From: Tubiluchus corallicola
Taxonomy: Eukaryota; Priapulida; Priapulimorpha; Priapulimorphida; Tubiluchidae
DNA length: 20,994 nt
Direction of reading: 5' to 3'
Assembly: GCA_030141605.1 (NCBI GenBank)
Contig: JAQGDQ010001411.1
Location: forward strand, 1-20,994
Numbering within the stretch: the stretch's first letter is position 1; every line of letters starts with the position of its first letter. The position numbers were made by a program, and so were the translations under genes. Below the pieces are notes generated by a model that worked only from the letters and a program-made list of their open reading frames with translations, ran no database searches and was not told the origin of the DNA. Shown here one piece after another: positions 9,243 through 16,618 of the stretch.

Positions 9243-9619
9243 TTGAGTTTGTTAAAGGTGGTCCAATATGCCAATTGCTTAGTGGTGTACCGCAAGGGCG
9301 TGTTCTGAGACCTTTGTTAGTTATGGTTTATAGCAGTTAGATAACATTATAAGTGCAATTAAGCTTTTAAGCTAAGATATAATGTGGTGTACCGCAAGGA
9401 CGTGTTCTGTTAGTTATGGAATATGGCAGTTAGATGACATTATAAGCGGAATTAAGGTTTTAGGCTAAGATATAATTTGGTGTACCTCAAGGAAGTGTTT
9501 TGTTAGTTATGAAATATAGCAGTTAGATAACATTATAAACGGAATTAAGCTTTTAGGCTAAGATATAATGTGGTGTACTGCAAGTTCGTGTTCTGAGACC
9601 TTTGTTAGTTATGGTTTAT
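9243..9619 (+). pseudogene. LINE reverse-transcriptase fragment in ~93-102-bp tandem copies
   Basis: From 9243 one frame reads IEFVKGGPICQLL and then SGVPQGRVLRPLL. This is the SGVPQGSVLGPLLF motif of non-LTR retrotransposon reverse transcriptases, followed by sequence matching the YINDI...KLFADD region with stops and frameshifts. The same segment repeats with GGTGTAC at 9284, 9386, 9479 and 9572 (periods 102, 93, 93). A decayed RT piece has therefore been amplified in tandem. Every copy has stops before or within the FADD-like part, so none can encode enzyme. The fourth copy is interrupted at 9619 and resumes at 9991. Confidence 0.8.
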
Positions 9620-9990
9620 TAGTTTTAGTTTTTAGTTTAGTTTATTATTATCACATTCAGTACAATATAATGACATTAAGCACACAGTGACATCAAAATT
9701 GTTACGTCATACTGTAATAAATTATTATGTTTCATACACTATCTTTACCATAAAAGAACAATTGTACTGCAGTGGGTTAGAGAAGCAAAGGCTTGTATAA
9801 GCCCACTGTCATGTGAACCCGATAAAAAAGAATGGATGAGTGAACAAAAAAAGAACTGGGAGAAAGGTTAGATCACACAGGAAGGGTAGAAGGATGTGTT
9901 AGTGGAAATGGTAGGGAGAAAGATAATAGATTGTGCGATGTTGACGTCAGCTCTAAAGATTTATCAATGATGCCTTGTTTTGCGTAACAA
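9620..9990. mobile_element. 371-bp insertion with 7-bp target-site duplication
   Basis: GGTTTAT occurs just before (9613-9619) and just after (9991-9997) this segment, while the uninterrupted RT-repeat units have related sequence only once (GGTTTATAGCAGTTAG). Joining the flanks restores a normal unit, so this is an insertion. The left end is (T)TAGTTTT-rich; read on the minus strand this becomes an A-rich tail (ACTAAAAACTAAAACTA), consistent with a retroposon inserted in minus orientation. It contains TTACGTCA (9712-9719) and TGACGTCA (9942-9949). I see no tRNA-type promoter boxes or coding frame, so the family is unknown; it may be a SINE or a 5'-truncated LINE end. Confidence 0.65.
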
Positions 9991-10085
9991 GGTTTATAAC
10001 AGTTAGATGACGTTATAAGCGGAATTAGCTTTTACGTTAAGGTATAATCTGGTGTACCGCAAGGCATCATTTTGTCACCTGTAAC
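9991..10085 (+). pseudogene. Remainder of the RT-fragment tandem array
   Basis: TTTATAACAGTTAGATGACG continues the unit broken by the insertion. It is followed at 10051 by a fifth start, GGTGTACCGCAAGGCATCAT, which reads GVPQGIILSPV, closer to the RT consensus GVPQG..LSP than the other copies. The similarity ends soon after, before the dispersed repeat at 10091. Confidence 0.75.
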
Positions 10086-10090
10086 ATCAA

Positions 10091-10200
10091 TAATCGATTG
10101 TAATGAAACTTATATTGCAAGAATTTGTAGACCATAAGTGGGTCACACGTTGGGCCTACCTAAAAGTACGAGCTGCATCGTGCAATCAGTAAAAATAACT
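10091..10200. repeat. Dispersed repeat copy 2
   Basis: TAATCGATTGTAATGAAAC, TTGCAAGAATTTGTAGACCA and GCATCGTGCAATCAGTAA parallel the segment at 8148-8330, without the 60-bp internal duplication. Divergence is estimated by eye at about 30 percent, so both are old copies. It lies right next to the RT-derived array, which suggests that both could come from one element. Confidence 0.7.
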
Positions 10201-10369
10201 AATTTAAATGATTTATGATCATCATCTTTTACATTTCTACACCTGCACCACATCACGGTGATTGTGTTCTTAGTTTACTAGAAATGGCAATCATAATAAA
10301 CAAATGATTAATTAATAATTAATAGTTATTAGCCGAGTCGAGTCGAGCAATTAAAGTAAACGGTCGAGT

Positions 10370-10515
10370 CGTCACAGTGTGTGCTTTGTGCCTGAAGTTA
10401 AGCAACGCCAAGACCGGCTACTGATTGCCAAAATGACTTCAGGTCGTCTTGACACAGCAATATAGGTTCCTGGGCAAAGCAGTGCATTAGGACCCCTACC
10501 CACACAACCACACGC
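10370..10515 (+). mobile_element. 5S-rRNA-like element (5S-derived SINE or relic)
   Basis: GAAGTTAAGCAACG at 10394-10407 is identical to the animal 5S rRNA internal-promoter segment (A box region). The following 30 bases keep ungapped matches at CCGG, A, TTG, TGAC and AGG positions typical of 5S rRNA (CCCGGT..GTACTTGG....TGACC..CTGGG). The 5' part of 5S and the final stem are not recognisable. The sequence continues into an unrelated segment (CCTGGGCAAAGCAG, ATTAGGACCCCTACC) ending in a CA-rich tail near 10515. A 5S head joined to a foreign body fits the 5S-derived SINE3 class. A truncated 5S pseudogene is the alternative. Confidence 0.5.
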
Positions 10516-10635
10516 ACAGGAATCAAAAATATAAATGGTCAATAAAATTCAACACATATTTATTGCACTGATACAACAAAACCAGTGTTTAAACATTAAA
10601 AACATGCTGTACAGAAAAGATTAATCAACACATGC

Positions 10636-10651
10636 GTTTTACCGGTAAAAC
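10636..10651. repeat. Perfect 16-bp palindrome
   Basis: GTTTTACCGGTAAAAC is its own reverse complement. No protein family is assigned. Confidence 0.85.
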
Positions 10652-10741
10652 ACAAGCGTCAAAAAACACAAAAAATTCAATATTGACATCATATCACAAA
10701 ATGATATACACAAATTAACACGAGGACCTTATGGCCGTGGT

Positions 10742-10751
10742 GCGCATGCGC
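10742..10751. promoter_or_regulatory. NRF1-type palindrome GCGCATGCGC
   Basis: GGTGCGCATGCGCGAAC is the second full NRF1-type site in the window. It lies in AT-rich DNA, so it stands out from the local base composition. No adjacent start exon is visible. Confidence 0.45.
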
Positions 10752-11004
10752 GAACCTGGATGACTTCCTGCTGGGATACTCGTTTTGAGTGGTTTCACTG
10801 ACCACAGTCCCTTCTTACCACATCTCTGCCCGTTTAATCACACATGTTAAAGCCTCAGTATTCGTGATAAATCCCCGATTTCGCTAAAAATCAACATTTA
10901 AAAAATAAGAACCAGCATTCCGTGTTCCCTCATTGTTAAATTATACATTCTTAAGAGATTTGTAACTTGTATCGCCTCTCAAGGCACTTGAGCTTTAGTT
11001 CTTA

Positions 11005-11024
11005 CATATATGAGCTCATATATG
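11005..11024. repeat. Perfect 20-bp palindrome
   Basis: CATATATGAGCTCATATATG reads identically on both strands with no loop. It could extrude a small cruciform or be a dimer binding site; neither is shown. Confidence 0.9.
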
Positions 11025-11276
11025 AGCTTCATTCATTACATCATTCCATTCTGAAGCACTAAATGTTTTCTTTATCTTACGATTCACTTCAAATTTTCAG
11101 ATTATTTTCATTACTTTTTCTTTCACAGTGTGGGACAATCTAACAAGCACTGCTTTCTGATTGCCCGCAACACATTTACATTTGTAAGTAGGTAAACAGT
11201 GTGTGAGGCTTTTCCTGTGCAGAAACAATAAAAACTTATTTGTATTATGTTCATTGTAGGCCCTTTCACTATATAT

Positions 11277-11315
11277 TGTACATAAAACTATTGTAAATAT
11301 GTAACGTTAAATAAA
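11277..11315 (+). promoter_or_regulatory. 3'UTR-like cluster: two Pumilio-type motifs and AATAAA
   Basis: TGTACATA (11277-11284) and TGTAAATA (11292-11299) both fit the Pumilio recognition element TGTANATA. AATAAA follows at 11310-11315, and an earlier AATAAA lies at about 11226. This is the arrangement of a plus-strand 3'UTR end. No coding sequence with a matching stop is recognised upstream, and the DNA is AT-rich, so chance is a real alternative. Confidence 0.3.
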
Positions 11316-11685
11316 TGACTTCTTGAGCAACCGTGCATTGGTAAAAAAAATTTGGGAATAATTTTTAAAAAATGTATCACATACGCATATATTTATATCC
11401 ATCTTACGGTACATATAATACACTTTGTGCGACATATTGATTTCAATCAGTGGTCACAAAATACGTTACAGTAAAATGAGAATCCTCAGTGTTAAAAATA
11501 TCTTTTCACACAAAAACAATGGTGGATAAGACTAAAAGCAATATTTCAATGCACACATTTACATACATAAGTGCAATACAATGAAATAGTATAATAAATA
11601 ATATACAACAGACAAAAATTACATTAAATTATGTTGATATTTACACCTTACGCACATATAAGTGCAACACGTAACAAAAATTTCA
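11316..11685. other. AT-rich spacer, nothing recognised
   Basis: About 370 bases of AT-rich, low-information sequence. No gene, RNA or repeat unit was identified. Confidence 0.5.
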
Positions 11686-11845
11686 ATGTTATGTTATTTT
11701 ATTTTATTTTATTTTATGTTATGTTATGTTATGTTATGTTACGTTACATTACATTGCATTGCATTGTATTACATTACATTACATTACATTATACTATATT
11801 ATATTACATTACATTACATTACATTACATTACATTACATTATATT
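11686..11845. repeat. Pentanucleotide repeat (TGTTA / TTTTA / ACATT)n
   Basis: The tract starts as ATGTT, moves to ATTTT pentamers, back to ATGTT, and from about 11741 changes to ACATT with GCATT and ATATT variants. The five-base phase is kept throughout. The Tyr/Leu-rich frames across it are artefacts. The same TGTTA pentamer, in reverse orientation, closes the window at 20966-20994. Confidence 0.95.
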
Positions 11846-11970
11846 AAAGCAAAAAATAAAAACAATAATATATCATATAACATGACATAAAATTGGAACA
11901 GTGAAGTACCATAAATTGTTCCTTGAAGGAATCCACAATCAGCCCAGTGGATTTAGAATATAATGATCTT

Positions 11971-12001
11971 TATATATATATATAAAATTTTTATTTATTC
12001 A

Positions 12002-12032
<31 letters not shown>
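11971..12032. repeat. Two (TA)n tracts
   Basis: TATATATA tracts at 11971-11984 and 12004-12032 are each followed by a similar segment (AAAATTTTTATTTATTC and AAACTTTATTTATTTTG). This suggests a short duplication containing the TA run. Confidence 0.85.
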
Positions 12033-12036
<4 letters not shown>

Positions 12037-12281
12037 TTATTTATTTTGAGTGGATTTACAACACAATAACTATTACTGATCACAGTACTTCGTGACATTT
12101 AATGATCTTTCATGACAATGGTTTTCCCTTCATTCCACTTGACTGTCTATCAGTTTAGAGTCAGTGCCATCAGCGCCATCATGTGAGTGTTCGTCTCGTA
12201 ACTTTTTCAACAATAGCCTATAAGTCTTTTGCTCTCCAGCCATGCATTTTGTCACTAGCATAGCAAAAATCAGGAGTTTAA
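12033..12281. other. Spacer, nothing recognised
   Basis: About 250 single-copy bases with no recognised feature. Confidence 0.5.
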
Positions 12282-12569
12282 ATGGCTTCAACGACCATTA
12301 CTCCTCGACACATTTCGCAGAAGATAAAGCTACTTTATAGCAGCTTGCTTCTCACGCGGTTTCTGGCTTCGCAGTCTAGGGGTGTCGCCTGGAACTTTGG
12401 GAGAATTCCCGAAAGAATCGGATTTTTAACGACTTTTGAAGATCTGGAAGCGATTACCTGTCGGGGAGGTGACAAAGCTCAACTGGTCTACGTGGTCTTC
12501 AAGCACGCCTCCAGAAAAGTGGCTCCCTCTATCTCAGTCTGCCTGGCAGCGCTTCTGTCCAGCAATTGA
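12282..12569 (+). CDS. Unrecognised 95-codon open frame
   Basis: An ATG at 12282 (context TTTAAATGGCT) opens 95 codons, starting MASTTITPRHISQKIKLLYS, with an in-frame TAA directly upstream. The local GC content is higher than the surroundings. A second frame is open from about 12430 to 12611 (contains LSQSAWQRFCPAIEAYRS), and parts of the minus strand are open too. I recognise no domain, signal peptide or membrane span. It could be a piece of a decayed transposon gene, a real exon, or chance. Confidence 0.15.
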   Translation: MASTTITPRHISQKIKLLYSSLLLTRFLASQSRGVAWNFGRIPERIGFLTTFEDLEAITCRGGDKAQLVYVVFKHASRKVAPSISVCLAALLSSN

Positions 12570-13102
12570 AGCATATCGATCATTAAAGGAGTTTATCGGC
12601 TGCTCAACTAAATGAATTATTCAAACTGTAGGCAAATGTCTAGTCGTGAATGTAGCAGTGATCAGAGCATGGGTAAAATTGGATTTGAACGTTACTTACC
12701 AGACAGCAATGGCGGAAATCAATGAACCAAAACTGCACCACGTGGCCCACTGCATCATGTCATGTGACGAGTACCAATCGTCCAATAACATTACACCGTG
12801 TACATTCGGCCGCTAAACGGTACGTTCTTTTGTTGTTCTCCACAATAAGGTATCTTTCAAAATTCGAGATGTTTCATTGAGGTTCTTTTTGTGTCAAATC
12901 TGTTCATGTGAACAGTCTACCTCCTCTTGGCTGCTTTGACGGTTGAATTTGATTCATAGAAAACTTCAATAAGTGGGCTGTCTTCAGGTAATCTCTAAGC
13001 ATGACCCACTCAGCTAAGTTTCCTGTGTTTGATCTTCCTGGTCCATTTTTTCTTCCTTGACTTTGTCTTGCAAATCTTTGTTGCTTATAACTTATTTACA
13101 CA
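12570..13102. other. Spacer, no gene seen
   Basis: About 530 bases of single-copy sequence. AGCAATGGCGGAAA at about 12710 is a weak YY1-like site. Nothing else is supported. Confidence 0.5.
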
Positions 13103-13331
13103 ATGCGACCCAAACGAACAAGAAATAGAACAGGAAGCACATTTGCTCTTCCACTGTGGTAGATATGAGCGACTAAGAAACAGCCTTTATACAGAAATTA
13201 GCTCTCTGTATCCAAACTTTACTTACTTATCAGATGATGACAAATTAAAATTATTATTAGACTCAAACGATTCAGAAATTCTCCAAATTGCTTCTAATTT
13301 TGTTTTAAAATGTTTCACTTTCAGGATGTAA
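13103..13331 (+). pseudogene. C-terminal end of LINE ORF2 (plus strand, 5'-truncated)
   Basis: The frame reads CDPNEQEIEQEAHLLFHCGR, then YERLRNSLYTEISSLYPNF, then a DDDKLKLLL stretch, and stops at 13331. This is the characteristic C-terminal zinc-knuckle-like tail of many non-LTR retrotransposon polyproteins (C..C....E.E.HFLLHC..Y...R), followed by the usual short LSDDEKLKLLL and FVL.CF segments. The first cysteine pair appears reduced. The open frame extends upstream to 13029, but similarity begins only near 13103. The endonuclease and RT are absent, so this is a 5'-truncated copy and cannot move by itself. Confidence 0.78.
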
Positions 13332-13598
13332 TTATAATAAAAAAATCAACTATATATATAATTAACATCACTTATCTAAATTAAATATTACATGTGTATG
13401 CAACTATCTTAAATTTGTGTTTATGTACATTTATGTTGTATCATTGGGTTTATACATCAAAGTTTGATGTTCTGTCTTTAGTTTAAATTACTGAATTTCA
13501 CTTGTAATATTGTATTCTTAGTATATGATTTTATGTATCTAATTATATCTTTGTAATCAGTGTTTGTATAATGTGAATTGTAATTGTAATTGTAATTA
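13332..13598 (+). mobile_element. 3'UTR of the plus-strand LINE with (TTGTAA)n tail
   Basis: AT-rich sequence after the ORF2 stop ends in about three and a half TTGTAA hexamers (13577-13598). Short microsatellite-like 3' tails instead of poly(A) are typical of CR1/L2-type LINEs. The end of the hexamers is the likely end of the insertion. I could not identify a target-site duplication. Confidence 0.65.
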
Positions 13599-13689
13599 CC
13601 CTATAAAATATGTTATAACTCTTGTCCATTTTATTTGCAACATGTAGCTGCTTATTTACTTTCAACATCCACAATTCCGAATTGTATAG

Positions 13690-13890
13690 AAAAAGTACAA
13701 AGATAATATTTATTTACCGTCGTTCATGTAACAGACAACATTGGCACTAATGGCTATTTACCGAGTTACAACAATACAGGTAAAGATACGACACACAAAT
13801 AACGAATAATATGTCCTGACGTTAGCAGTTGCTAGATTCGAACTCAAGACCGCGTGGTTGCAGTCCGAAATCTAAACCACCCAACCCAAG
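13690..13890 (-). mobile_element. tRNA-derived SINE
   Basis: On the minus strand from 13890: GGTTGGGTGGTTTAGATTTC (degenerate A box) and GGACTGCAACC, then GCGGTCTTGAGTTCGAATCT. GAGTTCGAATC is a good B box (RNA polymerase III internal promoter). The anticodon-loop position reads GCA, as in tRNA-Cys, but the anticodon stem does not pair well and the acceptor stem is absent. This is therefore a SINE head and not a functional tRNA. The body runs through GTAACTCGGTAAATAGCC to an A/T-rich tail (GGTAAATAAATATT) near 13690. It directly abuts the minus-strand LINE remnant upstream. Confidence 0.65.
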
Positions 13891-14222
13891 AAAATGGAAC
13901 AGTAATAACTCAGGCATTTAAGCATTAAAGATCCCAAGTTTACACTTACAACTTGCACTTATATTCTTGTTACTAAAGATATTTTTTCAAGTTTTGACTA
14001 TTGCCAATATTTTCTTTCTTTTCATATCTTCTTCGGTGCCTAAGAGACTGTCGAGGTATCTACATTTCTTCTAAGATTCATCACGTTTGCGTTTAAAGTG
14101 AAACTCCTCAGTTTTGCTGTCATTTTCTTTCAAGTTAATTTCTTTCATCTTTACTGGCAAAGGTTCGTTTAATGGCCTCAATTTCTTCTTTTGTCTTCGC
14201 CAAAAAACAAACATCATCAGAA
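13891..14222 (-). pseudogene. LINE reverse-transcriptase remnant, YADD box to thumb region
   Basis: Minus strand from 14222: HSDDVCFLAKTKEEIEAIKR (LQYADD box read as RQHSDD). A frame change follows, then MKEINLKENDSKTEEFHFKR, a TAG where the family has Trp, KKCRYLDSLLGTEEDMKRKK, and finally IFNA with a stop at the Tyr position. The order YADD, N..KTE(E/F), WKKCKYLGSLLDTEEDIKRRK, IFNAYV is that of the end of the RT domain in one widespread animal LINE group. Spacing is also right: about 97 codons from YADD to IFNA. At least one frameshift and several stops make it inactive. Its 5' part is probably the fragment at 14787-14880. Confidence 0.75.
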
Positions 14223-14454
14223 TGTTGTCGATGATGGAAGCGTGTTCCTTCTTCACACAGCTGATGTGCTCTTTTAGGTGATCTGATGGTATTGGATTTA
14301 CCATCCCTACTCCCTCATGTTCATAGCTGATTTTGCATAAACTACCATCTTATCAATGATTTTCCTAATAATTTTTTTTATGCAAAGCTCCATCCACTAT
14401 TTACTAAACTTACTTCATTCATACTTCAGACGTTATACGTCTTTGAGGTTGCTT
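14223..14454. other. Spacer inside the split LINE
   Basis: The minus frame upstream of the YADD box stays open to about 14305 (contains SPKRAHQLCEEGTRF) but does not match the RT consensus well. The rest is AT-rich and unrecognised. Confidence 0.4.
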
Positions 14455-14522
14455 GTGAAGTTTTATTCTGTTGTGATTTAATTTTTCTCAGATTAGAGGG
14501 TTTAAAAGATTTATTTATTTAT

Positions 14523-14618
<96 letters not shown>

Positions 14619-14732
14619 ATTGACATTGTTTGTGAAGTTTTATACTGATGTGATTTTGTCAGATTATCCTACAATTAGAGGGATTTACGTTATACAAACA
14701 TAATGTAAAATAAAAGATTTATTTATGCTATT
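14455..14732. repeat. Direct duplication flanking a (TC)n microsatellite
   Basis: TGTGAAGTTTTATTCTG..GTGATTT..CAGATTAGAGGG..AAAGATTTATTTAT..ATTCG at 14455-14525 recurs, somewhat expanded, at 14631-14732 (offset about 176). Between the copies lies an almost pure (TC)n tract (14526-14613), about 44 dinucleotides. The right copy contains extra bases such as TATACAAACATAATG. The block sits in the gap between the two halves of the minus-strand RT. Confidence 0.85.
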
Positions 14733-14786
14733 CGATTTGGAGTCTAAATCAATGTAATTATGATCGGTTGTAATTGTTGGTTCCTT

Positions 14787-14880
14787 TTAAGACTGATCTA
14801 AGGCAACAGCCAAGTAGAAAGTGAATAACATGGGATTTAGGCACCCTCCTTGAGGTACTCCTAGGTACTGACATTCAAGT
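14787..14880 (-). pseudogene. LINE reverse-transcriptase fragment (VPQG motif)
   Basis: Minus strand: LECQYLGVPQGGCLNPMLF followed by TFYLAVALDQS and a TAA. This matches the RT motif GVPQGDSLSPVLFTVYLEAAL of animal LINEs. In an intact RT the YADD box follows some 40 codons later. Here the next RT-like sequence (14222, same strand) is about 560 bases away, with the (TC)n duplication in between. The two fragments are plausibly halves of one element broken by later insertion and expansion. Confidence 0.7.
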
Positions 14881-14883
14881 TCC

Positions 14884-14895
14884 TGCGCCTGCGCA
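14884..14895. promoter_or_regulatory. NRF1-like site TGCGCCTGCGCA
   Basis: CCTGCGCCTGCGCAATA is one mismatch from the palindromic NRF1 consensus. It lies beside the minus-strand RT fragment. Confidence 0.35.
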
Positions 14896-15453
14896 ATAAC
14901 GATCAACTTACAAAATTGATTCAATAGCATTTTGTTACTTCTTGAATGTGTAAATGAAGGAATCCTTGAAAGAAACGAAAGAAGAAGAACGAAAGGACGA
15001 AATTAATCAATTGCGTATTAATTAAATTAATAAATTAAATCAATAAATTAACAAATAAATAGTAAATAAGCGAGGGAAAGAACAAATAAAAGCAGGAAGA
15101 TATGAACAGCGAAACAAATAGTCAACAACAAACAGTCAATTAAAATGAAATTAATTTTGAGGCTGCTGTTACCGTCGCTACGGTTCCGTTGCTTGCCTGG
15201 AATGTGAACACAGCTTTTTTCATCAAATGCTACGATGACAAGCTCGTAAGCTAATTAAATTTTTAACCAGCAGATGAAATACTGGAATCTATTTGCTTTG
15301 AGGAGTAAGGGCTATAGTGCCGTCTGTTGATTTAGCTAACAGCATAACGCTTTGAGGTCACAGAGCAAACAGAAGGGTCTGCCAACATCAAACCAAACGA
15401 AACACATTGAAATTTAGTTAGCAGCGATAAATGAGCAGTAGAGAAACTGTTTC
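14896..15453. other. Spacer with A-rich stretch
   Basis: 14960-15140 is A/G-rich low-complexity sequence with AAATTAAT/AATAAATTA motifs. The rest is single-copy, with no recognised gene. Confidence 0.5.
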
Positions 15454-15663
15454 GCGCATGCGCTCTGCAGACTCCTAGAAACATCTCGAATAAGAATTGT
15501 GGTTGCCTCCATTAAACTAATCCGGAATGTCAAGCATTGGGTTATGCCTTATTGTGTTTTTTCTGGACTACGGAATAACTCTATTGTGACGTCATAATTA
15601 TAGCGGAACAACAACGAGAATGAGAGCGAGGCCGACTTCACAGCGAAACAGACCACTTTATAA
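15454..15663 (+). promoter_or_regulatory. Promoter-like region: NRF1 site, perfect CRE, TATA-like box
   Basis: GCGCATGCGC (15454-15463) is followed by the perfect CRE TGACGTCA (15587-15594), a GC-richer stretch and TTTATAA (15657-15663). This is a plausible order for a plus-strand promoter. Downstream, no convincing first exon is seen before the 74-bp repeat: a frame containing NGFESLTEDEFDLDLKSLNS runs from just after a stop at about 15704 to a stop at about 15770 but has no ATG. Function is inference from motifs only. Confidence 0.3.
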
Positions 15664-15800
15664 GGTTGGATCAGTACGATCTTTGCGAGACTGTTTCTTG
15701 TTAATGATTCGAAAATGGATTTGAAAGTCTAACTGAAGACGAATTCGATTTAGATTTGAAATCTTTAAATTCGGTTTGATTCGACTTTGAAAGTCACAAA

Positions 15801-16460
15801 TTCGATTCAGGGAGAGAATGCCCACCCCTAATCGCGGATGTTACCCCTCTCCCCCTGCACATCCACAACTTAAATTCGATTCAGGGAGAGAATGCCCTCC
15901 CCTAATTGCGATGTTACCCCTCTCCCTCTGCACATCCACAACTTAAGTCTGATTCTGGTAGAGAATGGTCACCCCTAATTGCAATGTTACCCCCTCTTCT
16001 TCTGCACATCCACAACTTAAATTCGATTCTGGTAGAGAATGGTCACCCCTAATTGCGATGTTACCCCCTTTCCCTCTGCACATCCATAACTTAAGTCTGA
16101 TTCTGGTAAAGAATGCCCTCCCCTAATTGCGATGTTACCCCTCTCCCTCTGCACATCCACAACTTAAGTCTGATTCTGGTAGAGAATGGTCACCCCTAAT
16201 TGCAATGTTACCCCCTCTTCTTCTGCACATCCACAACTTAAATTCGATTCTGGTAGAGAATGCCCTCCCCTAATTGCGATGTTACCCCCTCTCCCTCTGC
16301 ACATCCACAACTTAAATTCGATTCTGGTAGAGAATGCCCTCCCCTAATTGCGATGTTACCCCCTCTCCCTCTGCACATCCACAACGTAAGTCTGATTCTG
16401 GTAGAGAATACCCTCCCCTAATCGCGATGTTACGCCCTTTCCCTCTGCACATCCACAACA
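15801..16460. repeat. 74-bp tandem repeat, 9 copies
   Basis: Units start at about 15801, 15875, 15948, 16022, 16096, 16169, 16243, 16317 and 16391 (73-74 bp). The consensus includes GATTCTGGTAGAGAATG, CACCCCTAATTGCGATGTTA and CTGCACATCCACAACTTAA. Variants ATTCGATTC and GTCTGATTC mix, and units 3 and 6 share the rare combination GGTCACC/GCAATG/CTTCTT, offset 221 bp, so a three-unit block was duplicated. The open frame over its end (16334-16546) is a repeat product. Confidence 0.95.
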
Positions 16461-16618
16461 TTAGAAACCGTCTGAACTGCAAAGCTCTCAGAAGCTTGAT
16501 GGATCACTGTCAACGATCGGCCAATCATTTCCACGAGTTTTGTTAAAATTCACGCGGGAGAAAAGCCTCCTTGTCGCGAATTTCCGCTTCCTGTAAAACG
16601 TGAATAAACTAATGCAAG

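Larger units (their letters stand above)
10516..11276. other. AT-rich spacer, no gene seen
   Basis: About 760 bases without a recognisable gene. An AATAAA-like signal (CAATAAAATTC, about 10540) lies just after the 5S-like element. Apart from the palindromes and NRF1-type motif listed separately, nothing stands out. Confidence 0.55.

Noticed and set aside
10394-10440. Functional 5S rRNA gene
   Set aside because: Only the internal-promoter part is similar; the 5' third, the terminal stem and a T-run terminator are not recognisable.
13824-13890. Functional tRNA-Cys gene on the minus strand
   Set aside because: A B box and GCA in the loop position are present, but the anticodon and acceptor stems do not pair and an A/T-tailed body follows; a SINE head fits better.
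14120-14222. Ty1/copia-type reverse transcriptase (DDVCFLAKTKEEI)
   Set aside because: First impression only; the downstream KTEEF, KKCRYLDSLLGTEEDMKRKK and IFNA blocks fit a LINE, not a copia element.
14071-14304. A 77-codon minus-strand gene
   Set aside because: Its second half matches the post-YADD part of a LINE RT, and its first half runs out of frame over the YADD box; it is a frameshifted LINE piece.
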